Shown here in pieces: positions 46,715-54,518 of a stretch of 64,000 nt of DNA. The first letter of the stretch is position 1. Every line of letters starts with the position of its first letter. The notes beneath the pieces were generated by a model that was not told the DNA's origin, ran no database searches, and saw only the letters and a list, made by a program, of their open reading frames with translations. Both the position numbers and the translations under genes were made by a program. This stretch comes from Myxococcus stipitatus (GTDB lineage Bacteria > Myxococcota > Myxococcia > Myxococcales > Myxococcaceae): contig NZ_JAKCFI010000015.1 of assembly GCF_021412625.1 (NCBI RefSeq), positions 62,001-126,000 of the forward strand, read 5' to 3'.

Positions 46715-47839
46715 TCAGGCCGGAAGGACGCTCACGCCGAGCACCCGCTCCGCGAGCCACACACACGCGACGAGCCCGATGAGCGCCGAGCCCCCCACCA
46801 GCACCGCGCGCCGGTAGAGCGTGGCGTGGCGCAGCGCGTACGCCACCGGCAGGAACGCCGCGACGCACGCGAGCTGTCCCAGCTCCACGCCCACGTTGAA
46901 GCCGAGCAGCGCCGCCACGAGCCCCTTCGCGGGGAGCCCCACGTCGGCCAGGACCGACGCGAAGCCGAAGCCATGCAACAACCCCAGGGCGAAGGCGGCC
47001 GTCCAGCGCATGCCTCGCAGCCACGGCAGGACGTTGTTCACCGCCGCGAGGATGACGCTCGCCGCGATGGCGGACTCCACCAGGCGCGACGGCAGGGACA
47101 CGAGCCCCAGCGCGGCGGCGCTCAGGGTCAGCGAGTGCGCGACGGTGAAGGCGGACACCACCTTCACCACGTCGCGGAGCGCGGGGCCGAAGCGGCCCAC
47201 CGGCTCCCAGCCCTTCCCCGGCACGCGCGTGAGCACCGAGGGCAACAGCAACGCCAGGAGGAACAGCAGGTGGTCCAGCCCCGCCCAGATGTGCTCCACG
47301 CCGGAGCGCACCATGCCGCCGAAGTGACTCCACGCGGACAGCGCCTCCAGCGGCACCTCCACGGCGTGGTGGTCCGTGGACAGCACCAGCGCGCCCTGCC
47401 CCGCCTGACTCACGACCCGCACCAGCCCCCGGTGCTGCGGGTCGCGGTCGAAGAGCAGCGTGTAGTCCAGCCGGAGCACCTCCGGGACCGAAGGGCAGCG
47501 CGCGGAGAAGGACAGCACCGCGTAGGCGCCGTCGGAGTGGCGAACGATGCGCAGCGAGTCCTCGGCGCTCGCGGGGCAGGCGGCCTCGGCGGTCCCCAGC
47601 GAGAGCCTCGACAGGACATGGCGGAGGACCTCGGGTTGTCGGGTCCGCACCTCGCCCCAGGTCAATGAGCCATCTCCGTTCGCGTCGAGCCCGAGCACCG
47701 CGTCCAGGTCCTTCAGGGCCACGTCCCAACGGCCGGTGAAGCCCTGCTCCGCGCGCTCGATGCGCAGGTAGCTGTCGCTGGGCTTGTGGGCGAGCGCGGA
47801 GAGCGGGAGCAGCAGGAGGACGGCGAGGAGGCGGTTCAT
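46715..47839 (-). CDS. HupE/UreJ-like membrane protein
   Basis: A 374-residue protein with signal peptide (LLAVLLLLPLSALAHK). A periplasmic beta domain (about 20-180) includes an EF-hand-like LDANGDGSLTWGEV. It is followed by six or so transmembrane helices. The membrane part has the HupE/UreJ_2 motifs GVEHIWAGLDHLLFLLALL, FTVAHSLTLSAAALG and FALGLLHGFGFASVL. Related proteins are thought to move nickel or other metals. The start codon overlaps the upstream TPR gene's stop (ATGA, 47836-47839). Metal transport is inferred from the His-bearing helices. Confidence 0.85.
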   Translation of the reverse strand: MNRLLAVLLLLPLSALAHKPSDSYLRIERAEQGFTGRWDVALKDLDAVLGLDANGDGSLTWGEVRTRQPEVLRHVLSRLSLGTAEAACPASAEDSLRIVRHSDGAYAVLSFSARCPSVPEVLRLDYTLLFDRDPQHRGLVRVVSQAGQGALVLSTDHHAVEVPLEALSAWSHFGGMVRSGVEHIWAGLDHLLFLLALLLPSVLTRVPGKGWEPVGRFGPALRDVVKVVSAFTVAHSLTLSAAALGLVSLPSRLVESAIAASVILAAVNNVLPWLRGMRWTAAFALGLLHGFGFASVLADVGLPAKGLVAALLGFNVGVELGQLACVAAFLPVAYALRHATLYRRAVLVGGSALIGLVACVWLAERVLGVSVLPA

Positions 47840-49062
47840 GGGGCGGCCCTCTTCAACTGCTCGGCCAGCGCGACGAGGCCGGGGTCCTCGCAGCCGGTGG
47901 ACTCGAGGAACGCGAGGACGGGACGCGCGGCCTCGGGCGCTCCCGCGGCGAGCGCGGCCTCCATGAGCACGCGCGCGTCCCAGGGTTCGCGCTGCACGTC
48001 CCAGTTGGCCTTCGCGAGCGACAGCGCCCTGCTTGCATCCCGCGTGACGTGGAGCGCGAAGCGCGCCTCTTCTCGCGCGTGCAGCGAGTCGCCGCGCCGG
48101 TGACTGGCGGCATGTCTCTCCGCGAGTTCGGTGGCGAGCGCGGCCGCGCGGGACGACTCGAGGGCCTTCTCCGCGAGGACGAGGCGCAGCAGGTGCGCGT
48201 CGTCGGCGGTGTGCGCCTCCATCATGCGGGCCACCTCGCGCGCGCGCCCCAGGTCCAGCAGCAGGTCCGCGAGGGCGAGGCGGGTGTAGCCATCTTCCGG
48301 AGCCGAGGCGAGGGCCTGGGAGAGGAGCACCTCCGCGCGATGGGTCTGACCGGCGCGGGCCGCTGCTTCGCCGAGCGTGGACAGGGCCCAGGCCTGCTCC
48401 GCCACGGCCCCCGCGTGAGCCGCGCGCGAGGCCAGGGCGGCCGAGAGTCGCTCGTACGCGCGACGCGAGTGGCCGGAGAGGCTGTCGACCTGCGCGCGGC
48501 ACACGGCGGCGGTGAGGCCGCCCACGAGCGCGTCCAGGGGCCCGCAGCTCCGCTCCGCCTCGGCGTATCGCCCGCGGACTCCGAGCACCACGGCGCGCGT
48601 CAGCCAGGCCTGGGAGTTCTCGGGGTCCTCGAGCACGACGGCCTCCAGGTCCTCCAGGGCGGCGTCGAACTCGTGACGGGCCTGGCGGAGCGTGGCGCGC
48701 AGCAGCAGCACCTCGACCGGAGGCGCGGCCTCGCTCCACCACGGCCGCAGCGCGGCCTGGGCCCGGCCGAGGTGTCGCGGGTCGCCGCTCTCGCGTCCCG
48801 CCTGGAGCTCCAGCCAGGTCAGTCGGGTGGCGATGTCGAGGCGTCGAGGCTGACGGTCCAGCTCTCGCCGCAACGCGGCGCGTTCACGGGCACGTGGGTC
48901 CGTGGTGGTGGCGGGCACCTGGGCGAGGACCTCGGTGTCCGAGCCAGGGACGAAGGGCGCGTCCTCGGCGTCGAGGTCGCGACGACAGCCGCCCCCCAGC
49001 ACGAGCACGAGGCCCAGGGCGCTCCACAGCGGTCGGTGGCCACGACGGTTCGGGACGTCCAT
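47836..49062 (-). CDS. TPR-repeat lipoprotein
   Basis: A 408-residue lipoprotein (leader ends LVLGGGC, Cys 26). Most of the mature protein is tetratricopeptide-like helices, for example HEFDAALEDLEAVVLEDPENSQAWLTRAVVLG, AYERLSAALA and HRAEVLLSQALASAPEDGYTRLALADLLLDLGRA. TPR lipoproteins usually act as assembly or docking factors at the outer membrane. It is the first gene of the operon with HupE/UreJ and DUF4331 and overlaps the next by four bases, so it probably scaffolds or loads the exported DUF4331 partner. That link is inference. Confidence 0.8.
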   Translation of the reverse strand: MDVPNRRGHRPLWSALGLVLVLGGGCRRDLDAEDAPFVPGSDTEVLAQVPATTTDPRARERAALRRELDRQPRRLDIATRLTWLELQAGRESGDPRHLGRAQAALRPWWSEAAPPVEVLLLRATLRQARHEFDAALEDLEAVVLEDPENSQAWLTRAVVLGVRGRYAEAERSCGPLDALVGGLTAAVCRAQVDSLSGHSRRAYERLSAALASRAAHAGAVAEQAWALSTLGEAAARAGQTHRAEVLLSQALASAPEDGYTRLALADLLLDLGRAREVARMMEAHTADDAHLLRLVLAEKALESSRAAALATELAERHAASHRRGDSLHAREEARFALHVTRDASRALSLAKANWDVQREPWDARVLMEAALAAGAPEAARPVLAFLESTGCEDPGLVALAEQLKRAAP

Positions 49063-49475
49063 GCGTGGCCATTACGGGCCTGGGCATCCGTGTGGATTTC
49101 ACGTGGGATTATGATCTCGACCGGGACGCGACCGTTGGCGAACGGGTTGACCAGCATGGACCGCCGCGTCTTGGTGGTGCCAGGGCGTTGCCTTGCGAGG
49201 TACTTCGCTTCGTAGAACCGGACCAAGCTCACGCCACGAGGGGTCCGAGAACAGCGGCACCTGCTCCGGCATGGGCTGCCGCATTGATTCCATGGCCACC
49301 AAAAGCGAGAGGCCCACGACGCGTGTTCGCGGCACGCGCCGAGTGCCTCCCAAGAACTGGACTGACACTCGGCAGCCGGCGTGCCAGTGGCGCCGCGCTT
49401 GGTGCCGCACCCGCGTTCGTCCGTCAGCGCGGCGCCGCATCCCGAGCATGGACGGCCCCCCAGACTCACAATAGG
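49063..49475. other. 413-nt region with possible degraded coding remnants
   Basis: No intact gene is supported. G+C is lower than in the neighbouring genes. On the minus strand two frames each give short protein-like runs (PEQVPLFSDPSWRELGPVL near 49220-49290, then VRFYEAKYLARQ and LVNPFANGRVPVEIIIP down to about 49100). This could be one gene broken by a frameshift, or chance. Confidence 0.3.
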
Positions 49476-49919
49476 GTGCCATCCAAGGGAAGTGGGAATA
49501 GGCGGTTATTCCTGGCGCTCTCGGGTGCTGCCCTTGCTGGGTGCTCTAGCGGCGCCCACACAGGAGCTTCCACGAGGCATCGCGACCTGTACGCCCAGTC
49601 AACGTGCATGGACTCCGAGACGTGCTGCATCCAGCGCAAGGGGCCGGAGGCGTGCGGTCTTACGACCTCGGAAGCCGCCGCCATCATGGCCGCCGCCGCA
49701 GAAGCAGCCGGTACGGCCACCGGCGCTGGCGCGAACGCGAGCGACTACTTCGAGGACCCGCGCTTGCCCGAGTGGAAGAACCGCTGCATCCGACTGTATG
49801 GGGACTGCGAGACCCAGAACTGGGGAGGCCGGAAGGGGGGCTGCTTTGCGTGCTTCGAGCGCTGCAATGGTGACCACGAATGGCCCTTCGACCTCTGCCG
49901 ACCCAAGAAGGGGCAATGA
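49476..49919 (+). CDS. Cys-rich lipoprotein, toxin-like
   Basis: A 147-residue protein from a GTG start, with a lipoprotein leader (LSGAALAGC, Cys 23). An Ala/Gly-rich low-complexity linker (EAAAIMAAAAEAAGTATGAG) leads to a compact C-terminal domain with CIRLYGDC, CFACFERC and DHEWPFDLC. Lipid anchor, flexible linker and small Cys-rich tail are the layout of contact-delivered lipoprotein toxins (Sit type) of myxobacteria, but the domain is not identified. Its stop overlaps the DUSAM gene's start (ATGA), so the two are coupled. No clear ribosome site precedes the GTG. Confidence 0.6.
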   Translation: MPSKGSGNRRLFLALSGAALAGCSSGAHTGASTRHRDLYAQSTCMDSETCCIQRKGPEACGLTTSEAAAIMAAAAEAAGTATGAGANASDYFEDPRLPEWKNRCIRLYGDCETQNWGGRKGGCFACFERCNGDHEWPFDLCRPKKGQ

Positions 49920-50290
49920 TCATGGAAACACAACTCGACTGGACCCCCCTTCGCGCGCTTGCGCGGAGCGTGCTCCGCGACGGCGGACCGCTACTACTCA
50001 CCGATGAGGTGCGCGACCTACTGCGACGCACGGCGCAGGAAGTGGCACTAGGCGAAGCCGATGTGGACACCCATGAAGGCGCTCTGGCGGTCCTGCACGA
50101 ATGCTCGCGGCGCATTACCGAAGGGTCCAACCGGCTGGGCGATGCGCTCCATCGGATGTACCGCCACAAGGAGGCGGGCGACTACGACAGCGCCCGCCAG
50201 GAAATGCGGGACGTGCTCGCCGTTGAGGTCGTGCCGCTCTACCGGGAGATAGCGCAAGACCAACTCGATGACATGGCAGACCAGCCGTGA
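49916..50290 (+). CDS. DUSAM domain protein
   Basis: A 124-residue helical cytoplasmic protein matching the myxobacterial DUSAM family: DWTPLRALARSVLRDGGPLLLTDEVRDLLRRTAQEVAL, an Arg/Gly central part (RRITEGSNRLGDALHRMYR), and the ending ARQEMRDVLAVEVVPLYREIAQDQL. Myxobacterial genomes carry many paralogues and their role is unknown. Its ATG overlaps the stop of the Cys-rich lipoprotein gene, so the two are expressed together. A partner or immunity function for the lipoprotein is possible but not shown. An in-frame ATG at 49922 is an alternative start. Confidence 0.85.
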   Translation: MIMETQLDWTPLRALARSVLRDGGPLLLTDEVRDLLRRTAQEVALGEADVDTHEGALAVLHECSRRITEGSNRLGDALHRMYRHKEAGDYDSARQEMRDVLAVEVVPLYREIAQDQLDDMADQP

Positions 50291-50821
50291 CAGCCAGGGC
50301 GCGGCGCCGTGCTGACGCTGCGCCCGGCCGTCCTACTGGCCCGGTGCCTCACTGTCACTCGGCGGCGCCTCCGTCTTGCATGCCGCGTCCGTCCGCGCGG
50401 TGAGCTGAGTATCCAGGTACGCGGCCCACGTCCATGCGGAGTCGCGCGCCGCCGTCAACGCGGCGCACGTCGCGGGGCCGGGCGGTACCGTGGCGCCGCC
50501 CAGGGTGGCGCAGCCGGTGGCGAGGGACAGCAGGGTCAAGTCCCGAATCTCGTGGAGTGGGTTCGAAGCGGGCCCCGACCTGTATCCGCCAGGTGCTCAT
50601 GAGCCTCATGGGATTTCATGCGGGCGCATCGCCAGCGGCTTGCCTCCCGGACCGGGTGACGACGTCGCCTCGCTGGCCGCATGTCCAGGCGGTGAGGAGG
50701 TCACCATGAAGTGCTTCCTCGGCACGGTGTGGATGAGGGGGTCCCGTCCGCCCATGGCACGCGCCCCCGCCCCATCGTCGCGCCGCGACCTCCTGCTATG
50801 GTGCCGCGCTCGGAGACACGC
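50291..50821. other. 531-nt mostly non-coding stretch
   Basis: Apart from the doubtful small lipoprotein-like frame at 50333-50539, no gene is convincing. A very strong AGGAGGT site with ATG (50706) opens a 54-codon frame that loses protein character after about ten codons and overlaps the next gene's start. It may be a leader peptide or the stump of a lost gene. Confidence 0.35.
50333..50539 (-). CDS. possible tiny lipoprotein (doubtful)
   Basis: A 68-codon frame opening with TTG reads LTLLSLATGCATLGGATVPPG, a plausible lipobox, then CAALTAARDSAWTWAAYLDTQLTARTDAAC. The sequence lacks an ATG or GTG in a useful place, and the upstream part of the leader is short. It may be the remnant of a small lipoprotein gene. 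Codon use is acceptable. I include it with low confidence because the lipobox and the two Cys look deliberate. Confidence 0.3.
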   Translation of the reverse strand: MTLLSLATGCATLGGATVPPGPATCAALTAARDSAWTWAAYLDTQLTARTDAACKTEAPPSDSEAPGQ

Positions 50822-53509
50822 ATGCGCAAGCAGACCCTGGTGGCGACGATGCTCGGTGCCCTGGCCCTGAGCATCGTCGCCGCCGTCGTGACCTTCCGGA
50901 GTGGCACGGCCCCCGCTCCCCGGTCGACCTCCGCGCCCGAGTCCCCTCCAGCCCCGACGAGCGGGACATCGGAGTCCTCACCAGCGCCGAGGGGCACCCA
51001 GACCCTCCAGGGCATCGTGGTGACACCCAAGGGAGCCCCCGTCCCGGGCGTCGAGGTCTCCGCCACGCGCGTCATCCCCGGCGAATCCCTGAGCACGCTC
51101 CCGTGCCATCAGTCCTTCCCCCGCCTCCCCCTGACGCATGGCTCCTGCCGCTTCGCGCGGCGCGGGGTGCCAGGACACGTCGAGGAGGACCGCGGCGGCG
51201 CGCGGGTCCTCGCCCAGAACACGACCAGAGCAGATGGCACCTTCACGCTGGAGGGCCTGCCCGAGGGCACCGTCGCGCTGTGGGTCCTGGACTCCCGAGG
51301 CGCCACGATGAAGGCCGAGGTCCGGACCGGCACCGGGGAGGCACGACTGGTGCTCACCCAGCCCCACATGCTCAGCGGCTGCATCGTGGATGACGCGTCG
51401 ACCCCGACGCCCCAGGCGGGCGCCCGCGTGACGCTCTTCTTCAAGGACCACTCGCGCTATTTCGACACCACCGCCGATGCACGAGGGTGCTTCACGCTCG
51501 GCCCCCTGCCGGATGGCGACAAGGGGCTCGTGGTCCTCCAGCCTGGACTGCTGCCGCTCTACCTCGCCCGCGTGCCCTCGCGATTCAAGGAGGATCTGGT
51601 CCTCCAGGTCCCTCGCCGCGTGGTCGGACAGGTCCTCCTCCAAGGACAACCCGCGGCGGGCGCCGAGGTCACCGAGCCGGAGACAGGCGCCCGCGTCCGC
51701 ACGGACGAGACCGGGCACTTCGTGCTGCCGGACCTCGCACCCGCCACCTACTCGCTCGTGGCGAACTTCCCGGGCCACCGCGGCCTGGCCCAGGTGCATC
51801 TCCTGGAGGAGCAGTCGCGGGCCGAAGTCATGATTCCGCTCGACGCCCTCCTCCAGTTCTCCGGCTCCACGAAGGACGAGCGGGGACAGCCCGTCGCGGG
51901 AGCGCGGGTCGTCGTCCGTTTCGACGGGGCGCGCGAGAACGAGGAGACCGTGTCGGACGCGGAGGGTCGCTTCTTGCTCCAGACCCTGGCGAGCGACGAG
52001 TGCTCGTTCCAGGTCGAAGCCGATGGCCACCTGGACCTCTACGAATCCAGGGCCCTGCGAGCCTCCGCGCCTCCGCTCGACTTCGTCTTGAAGACGGCGA
52101 CGCTCGTGCGGGGAATCGTCGTCGACGAGCAGGGCCATCCCCTTCCACGTGTCGGAATCACGCTCCAGCCCGTCGCGGAGGCAGCGGCGACCAACGCGGG
52201 GGGCGACGACGCCGAGGAGTCTCCCTCCGACGCGCGCCGTGTCGTCGGCGGCTCCGACGCCGATGGGCGCTTCCACATCAAGCTCGAGGCGCCCGGCCGC
52301 TACGACCTCCAGGCGCAGGCTCCCGACCACCTGGAGCTGAATCGCACGGTGGACGCACCGGACACGACGTTGCGCCTGGTGCTGAGCAAGGGAGCTCGCG
52401 TGCAAGGTCGCGTGGTGGATCCTCGAGGCGACCCGGTCCCGGACGCGGACGTGGTCCTGCGCAACGCCGAGAACGAGACGTCCAGCGTCCTTCTCACGTC
52501 CTCGGACGCGGAGGGACGCTTCGCGATCCAAGGCGTCGCGCCGGGCCAATACATCCTGAGGGCCCGGGTGCCTCGCGTGGTGGGCGCGGAAGCCTCCGTG
52601 CGCATCGCGGTCCAGGGGACGGAGAGGGTGGAGCAGGACGTGTCCCTGGAGCCTGGGCATCCCGTGTCCGGTGTCGTGGTGGACGAGACAGGCAAGCCCC
52701 TCGCGAACGCGGCCATCCTCGGCTCGTCGGTCGTCAAGGACGGCCATGTCGTGGGCGCCGACGCCCCGATGACGGAGTCGGACGAGCAGGGGCGCTTCAC
52801 CGTGAGGGCCTTCCCGCAGGGCCCCGTCTACCTCGGCGTCATGCAGGAGGGATACGCGTTGATTGGAAACTGGCCCTCGGGGCGGAGGGGTTCGGCCATC
52901 GTCGAGACGACCGCGGGAGCCACGGACCTGCGCCTCGTCGTCCGTTCCGAAGGTGGCGTCCGAGGCCGCGTGCGCGCGGAGGATGGCACGCCCATCGTCC
53001 GATTCCGCCTCAATGACGTTCCCCAACGAAACCTCGCGGGCGAATTCTTCCTGCCCACCGAGAACCCGAACCTGCGCTCCATCTGGCTGTCCCTGTCCGC
53101 GCCCGGCCTCGCCTCCGTCCTCCAGGAAGTACGCCTCGAGCGAGGCAGGGACGTGAACCTGGGCGACGTCGTGTTGCGGCGACTGGGCAGCAAGGGCGGC
53201 CGGGTGGTGGACGCGGAGACCTCCGAACCCATCACCGACGTGCCCGTCCGCGCCATCCTCCCGAACACGGAGGTGAACGAGGTCCTGCCATTGAGGGTGC
53301 TCCCCACCAGCGCCTGGCTCACGGTGGCCGAGGATGGAACGTTCGACCTGCCCCAGTCGAATGACTACACGCTCAAGGTCGACCACCCGGGCTACATGGC
53401 CACGTCACGGCGGGTGCGCGCGGGCGAGACGCAGGTCGAGCTGCGCCTGAGGCGGACCGGCGAGGCGAAGGACACCGACGACGAGCCAGCGCCACCCGAC
53501 GAGCCCTGA
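50822..53509 (+). CDS. large protein with repeated carboxypeptidase-regulatory-like domains
   Basis: An 895-residue protein anchored or exported by an N-terminal segment (LVATMLGALALSIVAAVVTF) and a Ser/Pro linker. The rest is about eight to nine repeated beta-sandwich modules of the carboxypeptidase regulatory-like type, each with GxVxDxxGxPVxxAxV, then DxxGxFxxxxLxxGxYxLxA (for example VQGRVVDPRGDPVPDADVVLRN, SDAEGRFAIQGVAPGQYIL). No protease domain is present. Such arrays are structural or adhesive surface proteins. GGAG lies 7 nt before the ATG. It appears monocistronic; a specific ligand cannot be named. Confidence 0.82.
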   Translation: MRKQTLVATMLGALALSIVAAVVTFRSGTAPAPRSTSAPESPPAPTSGTSESSPAPRGTQTLQGIVVTPKGAPVPGVEVSATRVIPGESLSTLPCHQSFPRLPLTHGSCRFARRGVPGHVEEDRGGARVLAQNTTRADGTFTLEGLPEGTVALWVLDSRGATMKAEVRTGTGEARLVLTQPHMLSGCIVDDASTPTPQAGARVTLFFKDHSRYFDTTADARGCFTLGPLPDGDKGLVVLQPGLLPLYLARVPSRFKEDLVLQVPRRVVGQVLLQGQPAAGAEVTEPETGARVRTDETGHFVLPDLAPATYSLVANFPGHRGLAQVHLLEEQSRAEVMIPLDALLQFSGSTKDERGQPVAGARVVVRFDGARENEETVSDAEGRFLLQTLASDECSFQVEADGHLDLYESRALRASAPPLDFVLKTATLVRGIVVDEQGHPLPRVGITLQPVAEAAATNAGGDDAEESPSDARRVVGGSDADGRFHIKLEAPGRYDLQAQAPDHLELNRTVDAPDTTLRLVLSKGARVQGRVVDPRGDPVPDADVVLRNAENETSSVLLTSSDAEGRFAIQGVAPGQYILRARVPRVVGAEASVRIAVQGTERVEQDVSLEPGHPVSGVVVDETGKPLANAAILGSSVVKDGHVVGADAPMTESDEQGRFTVRAFPQGPVYLGVMQEGYALIGNWPSGRRGSAIVETTAGATDLRLVVRSEGGVRGRVRAEDGTPIVRFRLNDVPQRNLAGEFFLPTENPNLRSIWLSLSAPGLASVLQEVRLERGRDVNLGDVVLRRLGSKGGRVVDAETSEPITDVPVRAILPNTEVNEVLPLRVLPTSAWLTVAEDGTFDLPQSNDYTLKVDHPGYMATSRRVRAGETQVELRLRRTGEAKDTDDEPAPPDEP

Positions 53510-53862
53510 GCCGACGATGGCCCCAGGCGCCCGCGAGCGCCGCCCCCCAAGGCCCGATGCGCTGGCCCACCCACGCATCGCCACGAGGGCATCCGCGAGC
53601 CCCACTCCAGGCAACAGGAGCACGTCGACAGCCTCGCGTTCGTCGAGGAGCACGGCGCGAAGGAAGGCATCGTGGTCACCGCGCTCATCGAACCGGGCGA
53701 TGAGCCACAGGACGACACTCGAGACGCCGCGTTGCGTCCGGTGGGCGAAGCCGGCTGCCTGGTTGCAGATGCTCCACGTACGGTAGACAGCTCGAGGCCC
53801 CACGCAACCCGCGCCCGCCCTGTCAGGCTCCGCGCGAACGATGCGTCACCACACCCACTCCT
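53510..53862. other. 353-nt stretch with a coding remnant
   Basis: No intact gene. On the plus strand a run with normal codon use (53600-53760, EHVDSLAFVEEHGAKEGIVV then TALIEPGDEPQDDTRDAALRP) has no proper start and dissolves before the tRNA. It looks like a fragment of a lost gene. Confidence 0.3.
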
Positions 53863-53935
53863 TGGGGCGTCGTTCAATGGCGAAGGATGCTCGGCTCTGA
53901 CCCGTGAGATGGTGGTTCGAATCCACCCGCCCCAG
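53863..53935 (+). tRNA. tRNA-Gln (anticodon CTG)
   Basis: A full cloverleaf can be drawn. The 7-bp acceptor stem TGGGGCG/CGCCCCA begins with the U1-A72 pair typical of tRNA-Gln. The D stem is GTTC/GGAT with two wobbles, the anticodon stem CTCGG/CCGTG has one T-T mismatch, the loop is CTCTGAC with CTG at 53897-53899, and the T arm is GGTGG-TTCGAAT-CCACC. The discriminator base is G. CCA is not encoded (GCT follows). The mismatch makes this an unusual or possibly decaying copy. Confidence 0.8.
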
Positions 53936-54020
53936 CTCTCTCCCCAGCGCGTCATCCACCCATCGACCCGCGAGGTCCGGGGACTCCTCCCGAACCCCGC
54001 GGGCACGTCGCGTCGGACGA

Positions 54021-54308
54021 CTAGAGCGGGCAGACCACCGGACCGGAGCTGCCGCAGGCGTACCGGCCGATGAAGTAGTGGCCCAGCTCCTCGCTCCAGT
54101 ACGAGTACATCACCCGGCCGTTCCGGCAGGTGATGGACGACGACGGGACGATGCAGTGGAGGTTCTCGTCGTACTCCAGGCCGGCCTGGACCTCGCCCAC
54201 CGCGGGGACCTCCGGGTTCGCGGTGCCCTCCTCCATCGCCTCGGTGCCACCACAGCCCGCCAACAGCGCGCCCGCGACCAACAGCCCCTTCAGCGTCCAG
54301 TTCCGCAT
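54021..54308 (-). CDS. small lipoprotein with Cys pairs
   Basis: A 95-residue lipoprotein (leader ends LLAGC, Cys 19) with an acidic linker (EEGTANPEVPAVGEVQAGLEYDEN) and a C-terminal domain LHCIVPSSSITCRNGRVMYSYWSEELGHYFIGRYACGSSGPVVC holding four Cys. A GGAGG site lies 5-6 nt before the ATG. The VQAGLEY segment resembles the E-x-x-L motif of the other small lipoproteins. It is probably a secreted disulfide-stabilised protein; function unknown. Its own promoter should lie in the 210-nt gap to 54519, where I see no clear signal. Confidence 0.72.
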   Translation of the reverse strand: MRNWTLKGLLVAGALLAGCGGTEAMEEGTANPEVPAVGEVQAGLEYDENLHCIVPSSSITCRNGRVMYSYWSEELGHYFIGRYACGSSGPVVCPL

Positions 54309-54518
54309 GATGTCCTCCAGTCCAGGTGAAAAGCCGGGGTTGAATCCACCTACTCCTGTACTCCAGATGCAATAACGATGGAGCCAGGGGAGGGTCGCAT
54401 CGAGGACTCACCGGAACCTCACGGAGCCCTCTTGCGCCCGGTCCGACGAGACCCATGCGGCGAACCTCGCCCGGCGCGGAGCGCCAGTCCGGGCGAACAC
54501 CAGGAGAGGCGGTCGCCC

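Noticed and set aside
50706-50870. Gene starting at a near-perfect ribosome site
   Set aside because: After the first ten codons the frame is Arg/Trp/Cys-rich and overlaps the next gene's start; kept only as a note.
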